A DNA stretch of 64,000 nt from Heterostelium multicystogenum (taxonomy: Eukaryota; Evosea; Eumycetozoa; Acytosteliales; Acytosteliaceae). Each line of letters opens with the position of its first letter. The stretch's first letter is position 1. Below the pieces are notes generated by a model. That model searched no databases, was not told the origin of the DNA, and saw only the letters and a list, made by a program, of their open reading frames with translations. Positions 33,319-44,283 of this stretch are shown piece after piece. Location: positions 1 through 64,000 of the forward strand of contig RCNN01000103.1 in the NCBI GenBank assembly GCA_003667245.1, in the 5' to 3' direction. Position numbers and translations under genes: made by a program.

Positions 33319-34203
33319 ATGGACGCAATCGGAGGTGATCAGGTTCAACAACATCTTTATAAAGTATGTCTATCCGACCGCAAACAAGCACCATCTCCTC
33401 ATTCTTTGAATTGGACTAGAAATCGAATATACTAATGATCTGCTTGTCTAAAATCTAGATATTGGTGATTGGTGATTATGCAGTGGGAAAGACTTCGATC
33501 ATCAAGAGATATTGTACAGGAATGTTTTCACCCAACTATAAACTAACGATTGGTGTAGATTTTGCTGTGAAAGAGGTGCAATGGGATAAGAATACAACGG
33601 TCAGTCTGCAGCTTTGGGACATTGCCGGTCACGAGAGATTCGGAACAATGACTCGTGTTTATTATAAATATGCAATCGCTGCAATCATTGTCTTTGATCT
33701 TGGTCGACCAACAACATTCGAGGCTGTAACAAAATGGAGAGACGACATCAATAGCAAAGTGGTTTTGGGTAATCAACAACCTATACCCGTTTTACTTTTA
33801 GCCAATAAAGTGAGTACAAACAAACGATCAACCAACAAACCAACCAATCAATCAATCAACCAAACAGTTATCATCAATACACATTACCTCATCACCACAA
33901 AGATAACCATGACCGAGTATTAACCTACTAGTTTTCATCTCTTTTTAGTGCGATATGAAAGACTCATCGATCGACAAAGCTATGCTAGATAATTTTGTAA
34001 AGGAACATAATTTTATAGGCTGGTTTCCAACATCTGCCCAAAGCAATATTAATATAGATGAAGCAATGATGTTCTTGACAGGCAAGGTTTTGGAGGTGGC
34101 CAAGACAAATCAACCACCTAAACAAGAGGAAAACACTTTGAATTTAACTGCTACCGACAAATCCCCTCAGAATAATAACAACAGTAGCGGTTGTTGTACA
34201 TAA
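33319..34203 (+). CDS. rab32: Rab32-family small GTPase with G-H-E switch II
   Basis: Membrane-traffic GTPase. Exons 33319-33363, 33459-33809 and 33949-34203, all intact. G1 is GDYAVGKTS, G2 the effector-loop Thr in YKLTIGVDFAVK, G3 WDIAGHERFG, G4 LLANKCDM and G5 TSAQSN. The WDIAG sequence (rather than WDTAG), TMTRVYYKYA, PTTFEAVTKWRDDI and the HNFIGWFPTSA segment are typical of Rab32/38, whose members act on lysosome-related and contractile-vacuole or mitochondrial membranes. The C-terminus NNNNSSGCCT carries a double cysteine for geranylgeranylation. The usual catalytic Gln of G3 is His (codon CAC at 33630-33632), which should change GTP hydrolysis. Confidence 0.95.
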
Positions 34204-34883
34204 ATATAAAATCATTTAATATAATAATCATCATAATAGTAATATAGCTCAAACGGAAGTACAGTACAGTATATCACTCAAATTTACTTTACCATCTGGT
34301 ACTAAGCAAGAAGCAAGCAAAACAAACCATTTCCAAACCAAATCAACTAATACCAAAATCAACATACTCAGCTCAACTCAAATCCAACAAAACAATATCA
34401 AACCATATCATACATAATGAATGCTATGAATTTCAACAAGAGTATATTTCATTCAACAAAATAAATACACTCATCCCATTCAATTAAATTACATCCAAAC
34501 TTGATCACTTCATGATGCTTTTTTTTCCAATAATGGATTATGATCCCTTTTATTACCATCATTTAATATATTGATCACTAAATAATACAAGTGGGTAGTT
34601 GACAATCATTATCAGCCCAACTTGCTTGATACATCTTTTCATAGTATTTTGTCTTAGGAGACAGACATTCAAATGAAGTAATATATTCTAGATTAATAAT
34701 TATAATCGTGCAGATTTGAATAAATCCGTTAGGAAATTTGAATTTTCTAATTCTGTGATGAAACGAGGTTTGAGGTTTGTGTTTTTTAGGATAATGATTA
34801 AAGTGTAGAATATTAAGTACGTCAGAAGACAAGATAGAAGTTGTATATATAGATAGATAAAGAGAGGATTGATAGTAGTAGAG
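34204..34883. other. Intergenic, with a doubtful short minus frame
   Basis: The 3' flank of rab32 and promoter of RPC8. A minus-strand frame at 34578-34740 reads a hydrophobic stretch followed by SFECLSPKTKYYEKMYQASW and ADNDCQLPTCII. It could be a small secreted protein but has no clear ATG with signal peptide and overlaps the promoter of RPC8. Otherwise AT-rich. Confidence 0.35.
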
Positions 34884-35870
34884 ATGTTTCACTTGATAAC
34901 GATTGAAGATAAAGTTAGAATACCACCAAATCAGTTCGACAATGAAATTCAGACGATCGAGGATGAAATCGAAAAGAAATATAGTAATAAAGTCGTTATA
35001 AATGGTGGATTGTTTGTTGCGTTATATGATATATTAGGAACTGGCGATGCATATGTTTATTCAGGCGATGGTGGATCACATCTCTTGGTTCGGTGCAGGC
35101 TGGTCGTTTTTAAACCGTTCGTAGGTGAAATCCTCGAAGGTGTAATCAAAAAGTCAACTAGAGATTATATGCAAAGTATGTTCTAGTCGATTGATGCAGG
35201 CATTCTATGCTTGCTGTTGGTTTCTGAGTACTAACAAATCTCATTCGATTTATAATAGTTACACTGGGATTCTTTGATGATATTCAAGTTTTAGCTTTAG
35301 ATTTACCAAACACAATCATTTTTGTAAGTAGAAATACGATTGGACACATCAATCCTATCTATTAGTTGTGCACTTGCTAACAAGGTTGGTTTGCTTCACT
35401 CAAGCCATGAAGAAGAGAAACTATGGTACTGGGAAGTGGAATGAGAATCAATTGTTTTTGAAGACAGAGGTAGAGTTAGATTCAAGATAGATACAATCGA
35501 GTGGAACGATGCAGTATCGCAGCCTGCTCCAAGACCAAAGTCAACAACACCTGTAAATCAAATGGATGCTACAACACTTCAAGAACACAACAAACGAGTC
35601 AAAGAGGAAGAAGATTATTTAAAGAACCAGAAATCACCGATGGTTTTGAAAGTATCAATGAGAGACAGTGGTTTAGGAATGCTTTCATGGTGGACACAAG
35701 CTGAAGGCAACGCCGAAGATGGCAATGGAGACGTACAAGATGAGGATGTCGAGATGGATGCAGCTGAAGCAGAGGAAGGAGAGAGAGAAGAAGAAGGAGA
35801 GGAAGACGATAAGCCCAATGGCAAAAACTCAGAAGACGAAGATGATGAAGATCTAACCGAAGATGAATAA
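34884..35870 (+). CDS. polr3h: RNA polymerase III subunit RPC8 (RPC25), with in-frame TGA
   Basis: Stalk subunit of Pol III, partner of RPC9, homologous to Rpb7. Exons 34884-35174, 35259-35323 and 35385-35870. The N-terminal SHS2-like domain reads MFHLITIEDKVRIPPNQFDN and NKVVINGGLFVALYDILGTG; the OB/S1 domain reads DAYVYSGDGGSHLLVRCRLV, VFKPFVGEILEGVIKKS, ITLGFFDDIQV and EEEKLWYWEVE. The frame is then interrupted by one TGA at 35442-35444 and resumes without shift as ESIVFEDRGRVRFKIDTIEW. The family C-terminal motif follows (VLKVSMRDSGLGMLSWWTQ). About 60 very acidic residues after this motif are an extension not present in the human protein. The TGA may be a base error. Confidence 0.9.
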
Positions 35871-36313
35871 ATAATAACAACATGGTGTAAACCAAACAGA
35901 TTCTCATTGATTGGTGTGATTTCAATGCAATTGACAGAAAAACTCACGAGTACAGGTCGAATGATTCAGCAAAATCCAAATGACATGGGGTTTTGTTAAT
36001 ATGAAGTTTATTAACAAAAAAGTTGTTATTGTTCTTGATATGATTACTTTAATTATGGGTGTTTACTCTCAAGTATTTCAAATACTATATTATTATTATT
36101 AATTTTTTATTCGCCAAATCATGATGTTTGACTCCCAAAGTCGACTTTATGTTCATGATTTGAACAGGTGAAATTTAAAAAAACCCAAGTTCTTTGATTT
36201 TGATATTATTGGCTTTATATTAAGTTTCATAGTTTTAGCTATATAGTTATATAGGTCCTAGGATTAAAAGATATATTTATATAGATATCTATAGGATATA
36301 TTCTAATCATTAT
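35871..36313. other. Intergenic, AT-rich
   Basis: 3' flank of RPC8 and promoter of cpsf2, with ATAT-rich sequence near 36240-36300. No gene seen. Confidence 0.5.
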
Positions 36314-38708
36314 ATGACATCCAAAATCAAGTTTACACCATTATCCGGTGGTGCAAATGATATCAGTCCACCATGTTATTTGTTGGAGATTGATGAGTTT
36401 AATATATTGCTCGATTGTGGATGGAATCATTCTTTAGATTTAGCATTGTTGGAGCCATTAAAAGCGTAATATTAATAGAATACATTATCTATATCAACCA
36501 AGTAGCAACTATATTAATATACTTCATTTGATGGTTTACTTTCTTTCGACAAAAGTGTCGCGAATAAAATAGATGCAATATTGTTGTCTTATCCTGATAT
36601 TGAACATTTAGGTGCTTTGCCATATGCTGTTAATAAGCTGGGACTAACTGGTACTATCTATGGAACTACTCCTATTTTCAAGATGGGTCAGATGTTTCTC
36701 TATGATCTCTACTCGAATCGAAATGGCACAGGAAGAGTTTGATCGATTCGATTTGGACGATGTCGATATCGCTTTCGATAAAAAGAGATTCAAGGAGCTT
36801 TCTTTCTCACAGCACTATACATTGACAACAGAGTCGGCTGCGACCATTACTATCACACCATACTCGGCAGGTCACATGATTGGTGGCTCTGTGTGGAAGA
36901 TCACCAAGGAGACTGATACCATCATTTATGGAATCGACTTCAATCACAGAAAGGAGGGTCATCTTGAAGGATTCTTCCCTATACTGCAGGGACAGGATCT
37001 AGTGAAACCGACTCACTTGATTACAGATGCAAGACATGCAAAGACACCACCAACTACACTAAAGAGAAATGACAAGGATAAAGCGTTGCATTCAACGATC
37101 TTGTCGACACTTAGAGACGGTGGAAATGTATTGCTACCAGTCGATACAGCTGGTCGTGCACTTGAACTGTTGCAATCAATCGAATCATATTGGGCTCAGC
37201 AGCGTCTGAGTGGCGCATACACAGTGATCTTCCTCAACAATGTAACTTACAATGTATGTGAATTTGCAAAGTCACAGTTGGAATTCATGTCGATTGCAGC
37301 AGGTTTGAAGTTTGAACAGAGAAATGAGAATATATTTGCATTCAAGAATATCAAGTTGTGTCACTCCATCTATGATTTGGAGCATCTGATGGGTCTGTCC
37401 AAGAACTATGTGGTCCTGGCAAGTGGAAAGGATTTTGGAGTGTGGATATGCAAGAGAGCTGTTTATAAAGTGGGCTGGTGACAGCAGAAATTTAATTTTG
37501 ATGACTGATTCACTGGAAGAAGGAACATTGGCATCGCATATACTTAATGATCGACCAAACTCTGTCACATTGAATTTTGGACAGCGTGTGAGCTTGTCAG
37601 GAGAAGAGCTCAGACTGTACGAAGAAGAGAGACAGAGACAAAAAGAAGAGGAGCGCGCAGCAGCTGAAAAACTAAAACAAGAGGAAGAACAACTTCAGAT
37701 GGACTTGAAGCCCGACAAAAATGGCGATACAATCATCGACAACACATTCAAGAAGAATCTGTTTAGTAACAATCGCTACGATTTGACTAAGGAACAGTTT
37801 ACAAGCGAAGGAATGCAACCGATGTTTCCATTCATCGAAAAGGTATTCAAGGTCGACGAGTACGGTGAACAAGACGACGAACTACTAGAGATTGCAAAAA
37901 AACTCAATCAAGAAGCTGACCAGAGATGATGCCACTAGAGGACGAAGAAGAGGAAAAAGAAGAGGAAATACCCAAGAAGATTGTCACTGAAACAATGACA
38001 ATCAATGTGAATTGTCGTATTCAATATATCGAATATGAAGGATGCTCAGACGGTAAATCAATCAAAACAATCATCCAAAAGATTGCACCATCCAAGTTGA
38101 TTCTTGTGCGTGGAAATCAAGATTGTATAGCAGAGTTGGAGACACACGTCCAACAAAACATGAGAGTAAAAGGGTTGTATGCACCAACCATCAATCAAAC
38201 AATAGATCTCACCTCCGAAACAAATGTATATAGCGTTGTACTTAAAGATAGTTTAATAAGTTTCTCTAACTTCATCAAAGGTAAATATATTATTATAAAT
38301 CATTTGCTCATCCACTAACATGAAAAACAATAATATCCTTTACTCTGCTACTATTTCTCAGTTGATGGACTACGATATATCATATATTCAAGCTAAAGTT
38401 TATTTTAAATGAAACCAATGCAAAAGCACCACCTGTGTTGGAATTGCTGCCAGAGGAAGAGATTGAGCCACACAACTCGTCGTTCATTGGTGATATTAAG
38501 CTGTCTGAATTCAAGCAGATTCTCATCGACTCTGGATACCAAGTACAATTCGACCAAGGTATCATTGCTGTTTCCATGAAAAATGCACTGATATACATAT
38601 GGAGAGAGGAAATCGACGGTAACTCTTCCATTCAAATCGATGGTGTTTTTATCAGATGAATACTACCAAGTTAGAGAATTACTTTATCAACAGTTCCAAA
38701 TTATCTAA
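36314..38708 (+). CDS. cpsf2: Cleavage and polyadenylation specificity factor subunit 2 (CPSF100)
   Basis: Non-catalytic metallo-beta-lactamase/beta-CASP partner of CPSF73 in pre-mRNA 3' processing. Exon 1 is 36314-36465 ([20 protein letters not shown] then [17 protein letters not shown]); exon 2 from 36554. The segment [20 protein letters not shown] stands where CPSF73 has HTHFHLDH, so the zinc ligands are lost, as in all CPSF100. Further matches are [76 protein letters not shown] and [20 protein letters not shown]. The C-terminus ends [13 protein letters not shown] at stop 38706-38708. Intron near 38280-38360. Frame breaks at about 36720, 37433 (four T for three), 37935, 38390 and 38648 (five T for four) look like homopolymer errors. 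Confidence 0.95.
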
Positions 38709-39049
38709 TAAATAATTAATTCTCTAAAATTTATTATTCCAATTCTTATTACTATTACTATTTTAATTATAACCACTGTTTATAGCTACAAATTATGTTC
38801 CATCATCCAAATTGGATACTATATAAAATAAATTCTATTAGTAACTTATTTTCTTGAAATCATTTCATTGGTGTCTTGTGTTGTGCAGCTCTGCAAGCTC
38901 TACTACATACAATAGCATTCTGTTAGAAGTGAAAGTAATGGTAATCTAAAGTTTGTTGTTAATAATGCATTCTTTGATGATGATTGTCCTTTAATTATTT
39001 CAGATGTGCTAATAAGTAACAAAAGTTGATTTGTAAGTACAAACTAAGC
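38709..39049. other. Intergenic, AT-rich
   Basis: Convergent 3' flanks of cpsf2 and the small minus-strand gene. No gene seen. Confidence 0.5.
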
Positions 39050-39274
39050 CTAATTATTGACAATCGATTCAACGGATCTATTATCATACCTAGTATTTGA
39101 TAATTTAGATTGTAAGGTGTTTTGTGGTGATGTTGTTGAGGCTGTTGTATATTTAGTAAATGATGTTGATGTAGAAGCTGCAACTGTCTTTAAACCTATT
39201 CTATTTATTTTAGTAACACTACCATTCAATGCCCTAGTTGTTGACTTTAATACTGATGTATAAAATGAATTCAT
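39050..39274 (-). CDS. Small putative mitochondrial protein
   Basis: A complete 74-codon frame. The first half has the features of a mitochondrial presequence: MNSFYTSVLKSTTRALNGSV then TKINRIGLKTVAAS, with no acidic residues, spaced Arg/Lys and many Ser/Thr. The rest is Ser/Thr/Asn rich and ends NRSVESIVNN. No domain is recognised. The region is compositionally less AT-biased than its flanks, which supports coding. It could also be the first exon of a longer gene, but no continuation is visible before 38709. Confidence 0.4.
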   Translation of the reverse strand: MNSFYTSVLKSTTRALNGSVTKINRIGLKTVAASTSTSFTKYTTASTTSPQNTLQSKLSNTRYDNRSVESIVNN

Positions 39275-39683
39275 TCTATCTAAGAGATTTAGACCAATCT
39301 ATCTGATTATACCAAATGAATATGATTATAATCAGTTTGATCGTTTTTTACATTTCGACATTTTTTGGTCGATTGTTGAGAAATTCATGGATTTATAGAT
39401 TTTTAAAAAACAACAATCAGAATGATTTTAATCATTCTTTTGGTATTAATTATTAATAGGGATAGATTAGTCTAAATCTAGTTATTTCTTTTATAAAAAT
39501 GTTTTATAATAATATTTATATTTCCAAGAGTATTTCCTATAGATTTAAAAAATTGAATTTGGAAATTATTAAAATCAATAATAAAATTTAAATAAATTTA
39601 AATTTGATATAAATATCTATTTGCAGCATTTTGTCCAATTCTTATTAAAAATTAAATTAAAATTAAATTTCATTTGTTCAAAG
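39275..39683. other. Intergenic, divergent promoter region
   Basis: AT-rich spacer between the small minus-strand gene and the SPATA20-like gene; likely holds both promoters. Confidence 0.45.
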
Positions 39684-42387
39684 ATGTGGATGAGAAGTTC
39701 ATTGGTAAACTTTAATAGAAATATTGTTATACGAAGAGTTATAACTACTATAATTGCTTAACACCTCAACTAAACAAATATCAAAGACTACTGCAACAAC
39801 CACACATTACCTCAACACAACAACCCCAACAACTATACAGCTTCACTGCATTTAGAAGAACATATATGTCAACAGTTAATAATAGTTTGTAATAGTGACA
39901 GTATTAAAATGAATAATAACATTAATAATAATGATAGCAGCAGCAGCAGCAGCAGCAACAACAATAATAATAATAATAACACACAACAAGTAACTAAAGA
40001 TCATCATAAATATAGTAATAGATTAGTTCATGAAAAGTCACCCTATCTATTACAACATGCACATAATCCAGTGGATTGGTATCCATGGGGTCAAGAGGCA
40101 TTCGATGCCGCCAAGCAACAAGACAAACTGATATTCCTAAGTGTGGGATACAGTACTTGCCAGTTTGTATTCCAAACGATACGACAGACTGAGCTAGTAT
40201 GCTCACCACCGCATCAACAACCATATTTACTCTTTACTTAATATAGTTGGTGTCATGTTATGGAGCGAGAATCATTTGAAAATGAAGAGATTGCAAAGGT
40301 TATGAATGAGCTATTCATAAACATAAAGGTGGATCGTGAGGAAAGACCCGATATCGACAAAATCTACATGACCTATATCACAGAGACAACTGGCTCAGGT
40401 GGTTGGCCAATGAGCGTATGGCTTACTCCCGATCTGCAACCAATCACAGGTGGAACATGTAAATATTAAAATTAATTTCAGTGCACTGCGTCAATCATTA
40501 ACCATCTTTGCTGTTGGTCTCTTTTGGTTATTTTAGATTTTCCACCCACTTCTAAATACGGAAGAGGTGGATTCCCTGATATTTGCAAGAGAATCAGCTC
40601 AATGTGGAAAACTGATAGAAATCGTGTCATTGAGAGTGGAGCATCCTTTATTACTTACCTAAAGGAAGACAAGCCTAAAGGAAATAAGGACGCCGCCATC
40701 TCTTTTGATACACTTAAAACATGCCACAGCGAGATTGTCAAGCGATTCGACCCTGAGTTTGGTGGATTTTCAGAGGCACCAAAGTTCCCCAGAACCTCCA
40801 TCTTTAACTTTTTGCACCGAGTCCACAGAAGATTTGAATCTGATAAAACCCTTGAGAAATTACATTTTACTTTAGAGAAAATGTCAAGAGGTGGAATTTA
40901 CGACCACTTGGCTGGTGGATTTCATCGTTACTCTGTAACCGAGGACTGGAAGGTACCTCACTTTGAAAAGATGCTCTATGACCAAGGACAAATTATCACT
41001 GTCTACTTGGATGCCTACCAGATCTCAAAAGAACGAACATTTCAGAGATGTGGCTGTTGGAGTTATCGAGTATGTGTTGAAGGACTTAACACATGCTGAA
41101 GGTGGATTCTACTCTGCAGAAGATGCTGACAGCCTTAACGAAAAAGGCGAAAAGAGTGAAGGTGCTTTCTACATTTGGACTATTCTGAAATCAAGAAAGC
41201 AATTCCAGAGGAAACTGATTTAGAAATATTCAACTATATCTTTGGAAATCAACCCAAATGGAAATGTCTCAGCTGAAGATGATCCCCATGGTGAATTCTT
41301 GGACAAGAATATTCTTATGCAGTTCCATACTGTTGAGGAGTGTTCAAACAAATTGAATATTCCAGTGGAACAAGTAAAGAAATCATTCGAAAAGTCGAAA
41401 TCTAGCCTACTCAGCCTAAGGGCCAAAAGACCAAGACCACATCTAGATGATAAAATTATTACATCTTGGAATGGTAAATTTATTTCAATTGATATCAAAT
41501 CTATGGTAACTAACTGATTTTGGTAATAGCATTGATGATATCTGCATTAGCAAAGTCGTATCAAATTCTCGGTGAAAAGAGATACTTGGATGCTGCAAAG
41601 AAAGCAGTTCAATTTATCAAGTGCAATTTGTACAATGACCAAAAGAAAAACATTGATTAGAAACTACCGTGAGGGACCAAGTAAAGTTGAAGGATTCACT
41701 GATGATTATGCATTTTGGTTCAAAGCACTCTTGGATCTATACGAAAGCTGCTTCGATGTCGAATATTTGGCTTGGGCTGTTTGAACTTCAAACAAAAACA
41801 AGATAAGCTATTCTGGGACAAAGAGGGACATGGCTATTTCTCAAGCAGTGGTCTCGACAGAAGCATCCTATCACGTCTCAAAGAGGAGCATGACGGAGCT
41901 GAGCCCATCTTGCCAATCAATTGCATGCAATAACCTAATAAGATTAGGAAAATATGTTGCATGATGATGACTATCTAGACAATGCACTATTGCTATTGGG
42001 AATCTGTCTCTCTGTATCTCCACCGTGCACCGATTGTATTCCCACAGATGGTCTGCTCACTGGCCAATCAACTTAGAGCCAACCTTTACATTTTCCTTTT
42101 TGCTGCCGACAAGAACTCCACCGAGTTCTCAGATCTCTTGAAAACTCTCCACTCAGTCTATCTTCCAAATAAAGTATTGCTGCTCAAAGACACCGAACAT
42201 CCAGAAGATATGTCATTCTTTGCAGAGCTAGATGAGCATGCCCTCCTCCTCAAGTACAGCAAACTCTATGACAAGCCAACACTCTACATATGCAGTGACG
42301 AAAGGTTGCTTGGCACCAGTTACTGACCAAGAGAAGCTTCTCAAGTGTTGTGAGCTCCTCATCAAAGATCCCTACACTAGAGCATAA
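39684..42387 (+). CDS. spata20: SPATA20-like DUF255 thioredoxin-fold protein, frame-broken
   Basis: The DUF255/YyaL family joins a thioredoxin-like domain to an (alpha/alpha)6 toroid. ATG 39909 gives a poly-Asn/Ser leader then [20 protein letters not shown] and [19 protein letters not shown]. Intron 40163-40246 splits the redox motif [18 protein letters not shown] (CHWC). Then [15 protein letters not shown] and [15 protein letters not shown]. The second intron is about 40456-40535. [70 protein letters not shown] and [11 protein letters not shown] follow, ending [10 protein letters not shown] at 42385-42387. An upstream ATG at 39684 opens a mitochondrial-type leader ([20 protein letters not shown]) that could join through a frame change. 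Breaks lie near 41035, 41185, 41790, 41910 and 42305. Confidence 0.9.
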
Positions 42388-42791
42388 ACTTGATTCCCCA
42401 AAAATCAAAATTAAAAAAAACCATTCCAATTTATTAAAGATCCAAGTTTTGGTGATTCAACCACCAAAAAAACAATCCAAATTGTCGAACCAACCACTCT
42501 GAGGTATGTCACCACAACACTGTGTGCTGGTTGATTGATTTGAGTTAAAAAACAAATCATGATGATTTACTTCGAAACAAAGGGGGGTTGTACACTGAGG
42601 TATGTGAGTTTCACCAAAAAAAAATACATCAACAACAAGATTAAAATAAATTCTGAGAGAAAATTTGTAGAAGTAATCTAACTAGCTCATGTTTTTCTTT
42701 TCTCAAAGTTATTTTTTAAATTTCTATTTTTATTAGTATAACAGTTACATTAGTTATTTAGATATAATAATAATATTTAGATTTATAGAAA
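42388..42791. other. Intergenic, AT-rich
   Basis: 3' flank of the SPATA20-like gene and promoter of the next gene; short A and T runs, no gene seen. Confidence 0.5.
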
Positions 42792-43476
42792 ATGGAGACA
42801 AACAATGAAATGTATCCCCAACAACCACCACAATATGGTGCTCCTCAACCACAATATGCTCCACCACCAGGTGCCTATCCACCTCAGCAACAATATGGTG
42901 CCCCACAATATGGTGCTCCCCAACCACAATATGGCGCTCCCCAACCACAATATGCTGCTGCTCCACCAGGTGCCTATCCACCACAAGCAGCTGCCTATCC
43001 ACCACAATACGGAGTTGCTCAACCAGGTAAATATATACTTTAATTTATATAATACATAGTTGTAATTCTAATACAATTAAACAGTCTATGCACAGCCAAC
43101 TTCAACTGTAGTTGTTACTTCAACAGCCGCCCCACAAAGATCAAATGGTGACCAAGATGTCATCCCATCTTTGTGTATTTTTGTTATAGGATTTTTCCTT
43201 TGCTTCGTTTGGGTAAGTAACTAATATAATCATAGATTTGCTTTAATAGCCAGTTATTAACTAAATTCATTTTATAAAATCATGTATATGCAGGTTGCTG
43301 GTTTCGCATATATTAAATCAAAGAACTCAATGGCTAAGACATTGGCTATATTATCAGTGGTTTTCTTCTTTATTGGTTTAATCACCATCGCAATTGCAGT
43401 TCCAGTGGCTATTGTATTGGCAGCCAAAGCAGCAGATACCGTCGACAACTGCTACTACTCATGCTCATCCAATTAA
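42792..43476 (+). CDS. Pro/Gln/Tyr-rich two-transmembrane protein
   Basis: Three exons (42792-43026, 43085-43212, 43294-43476) give 181 residues with intact frames. The N-terminal half is tandem PQYGAPQPQYA/PPPGAYPPQ units, as in annexin- and rhodopsin-tail-like low-complexity regions. A hydrophobic segment SLCIFVIGFFLCFVWVAGFA, a short basic loop (IKSKNSMAK) and a second hydrophobic segment (LSVVFFFIGLITIAIAVPVA) follow. The protein ends with a Cys-containing tail (CYYSCSSN). No signal peptide, so the PQY region probably faces the cytosol. Dictyostelids have several such P/Q/Y-rich membrane proteins; no function is assigned. The PQY units could drive phase separation or bind WW domains (no PPxY core was confirmed). 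Confidence 0.85.
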
Positions 43477-44283
43477 TTAACACACCACCATAATTTGCAC
43501 AACATAATATGTATATTCATTCTATCAGTCATTAATTTGCAAAATAATAATAATAATAATTCATGCTTAGCGATCAATACAAAGTTAGCAAATAGCGCAC
43601 TCCTAGTCATAAAAATCAAAAATTAAAATAAAATAACAAAAAAAAAAGGGTTGTCTTTGCACATTTTTTTAACACGAACAATTGTTAAATTCAAATTTAT
43701 TTTTGCCCTGCCAGCAATCTTTGTAATTTTTTCGTCTGTTGCAGTGCCCCGCCATCAAACTTTGCAAAAATCAGATCGAATTAAAATCAAAAAATAATGC
43801 AGAAAAAAATATCTGTCACTATAAAATGTCGTTACATTTAAAAAATTCTTAATGATTTGCACTACTGAGGTTGCTTGTTTATTTTTTTTTATAAAACATC
43901 ATTCATTCATTTTCAATCATTAGTATCCTGTCAACTTAACTGACCAACAACAATCTAACAGCAACAAGCACAAAAACATCAACTTTTGAAATCAAGCTTA
44001 TTGATTGACTGACTGTGATCTATTATTTATTTATTAGATTAGATTAATTAATAATATAATTAATCAAAGTTAGTTGATTATCGTTGTTGTTGTTGGTTAT
44101 ATACCTATATAATATACATTCATACATATTAAAATCAATTAAGCCCAATCACAAAAAAAAAAAAAAGACATTCACCTTATTTCCAAGATTTGATATCATC
44201 TGATTTTTTCTTTTTTCCTTTTTATATATAAATATATCAAATTTTAAGTAAATAGTCCCAATTGGAATTAAAATAGAATAGTC
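43477..44283. other. Intergenic, AT-rich
   Basis: Spacer of about 800 bases with A and T homopolymers (A17 near 44150) and ATATAT stretches. It probably contains the promoter and the missing first exon of the following membrane protein. No RNA gene recognised. Confidence 0.4.
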
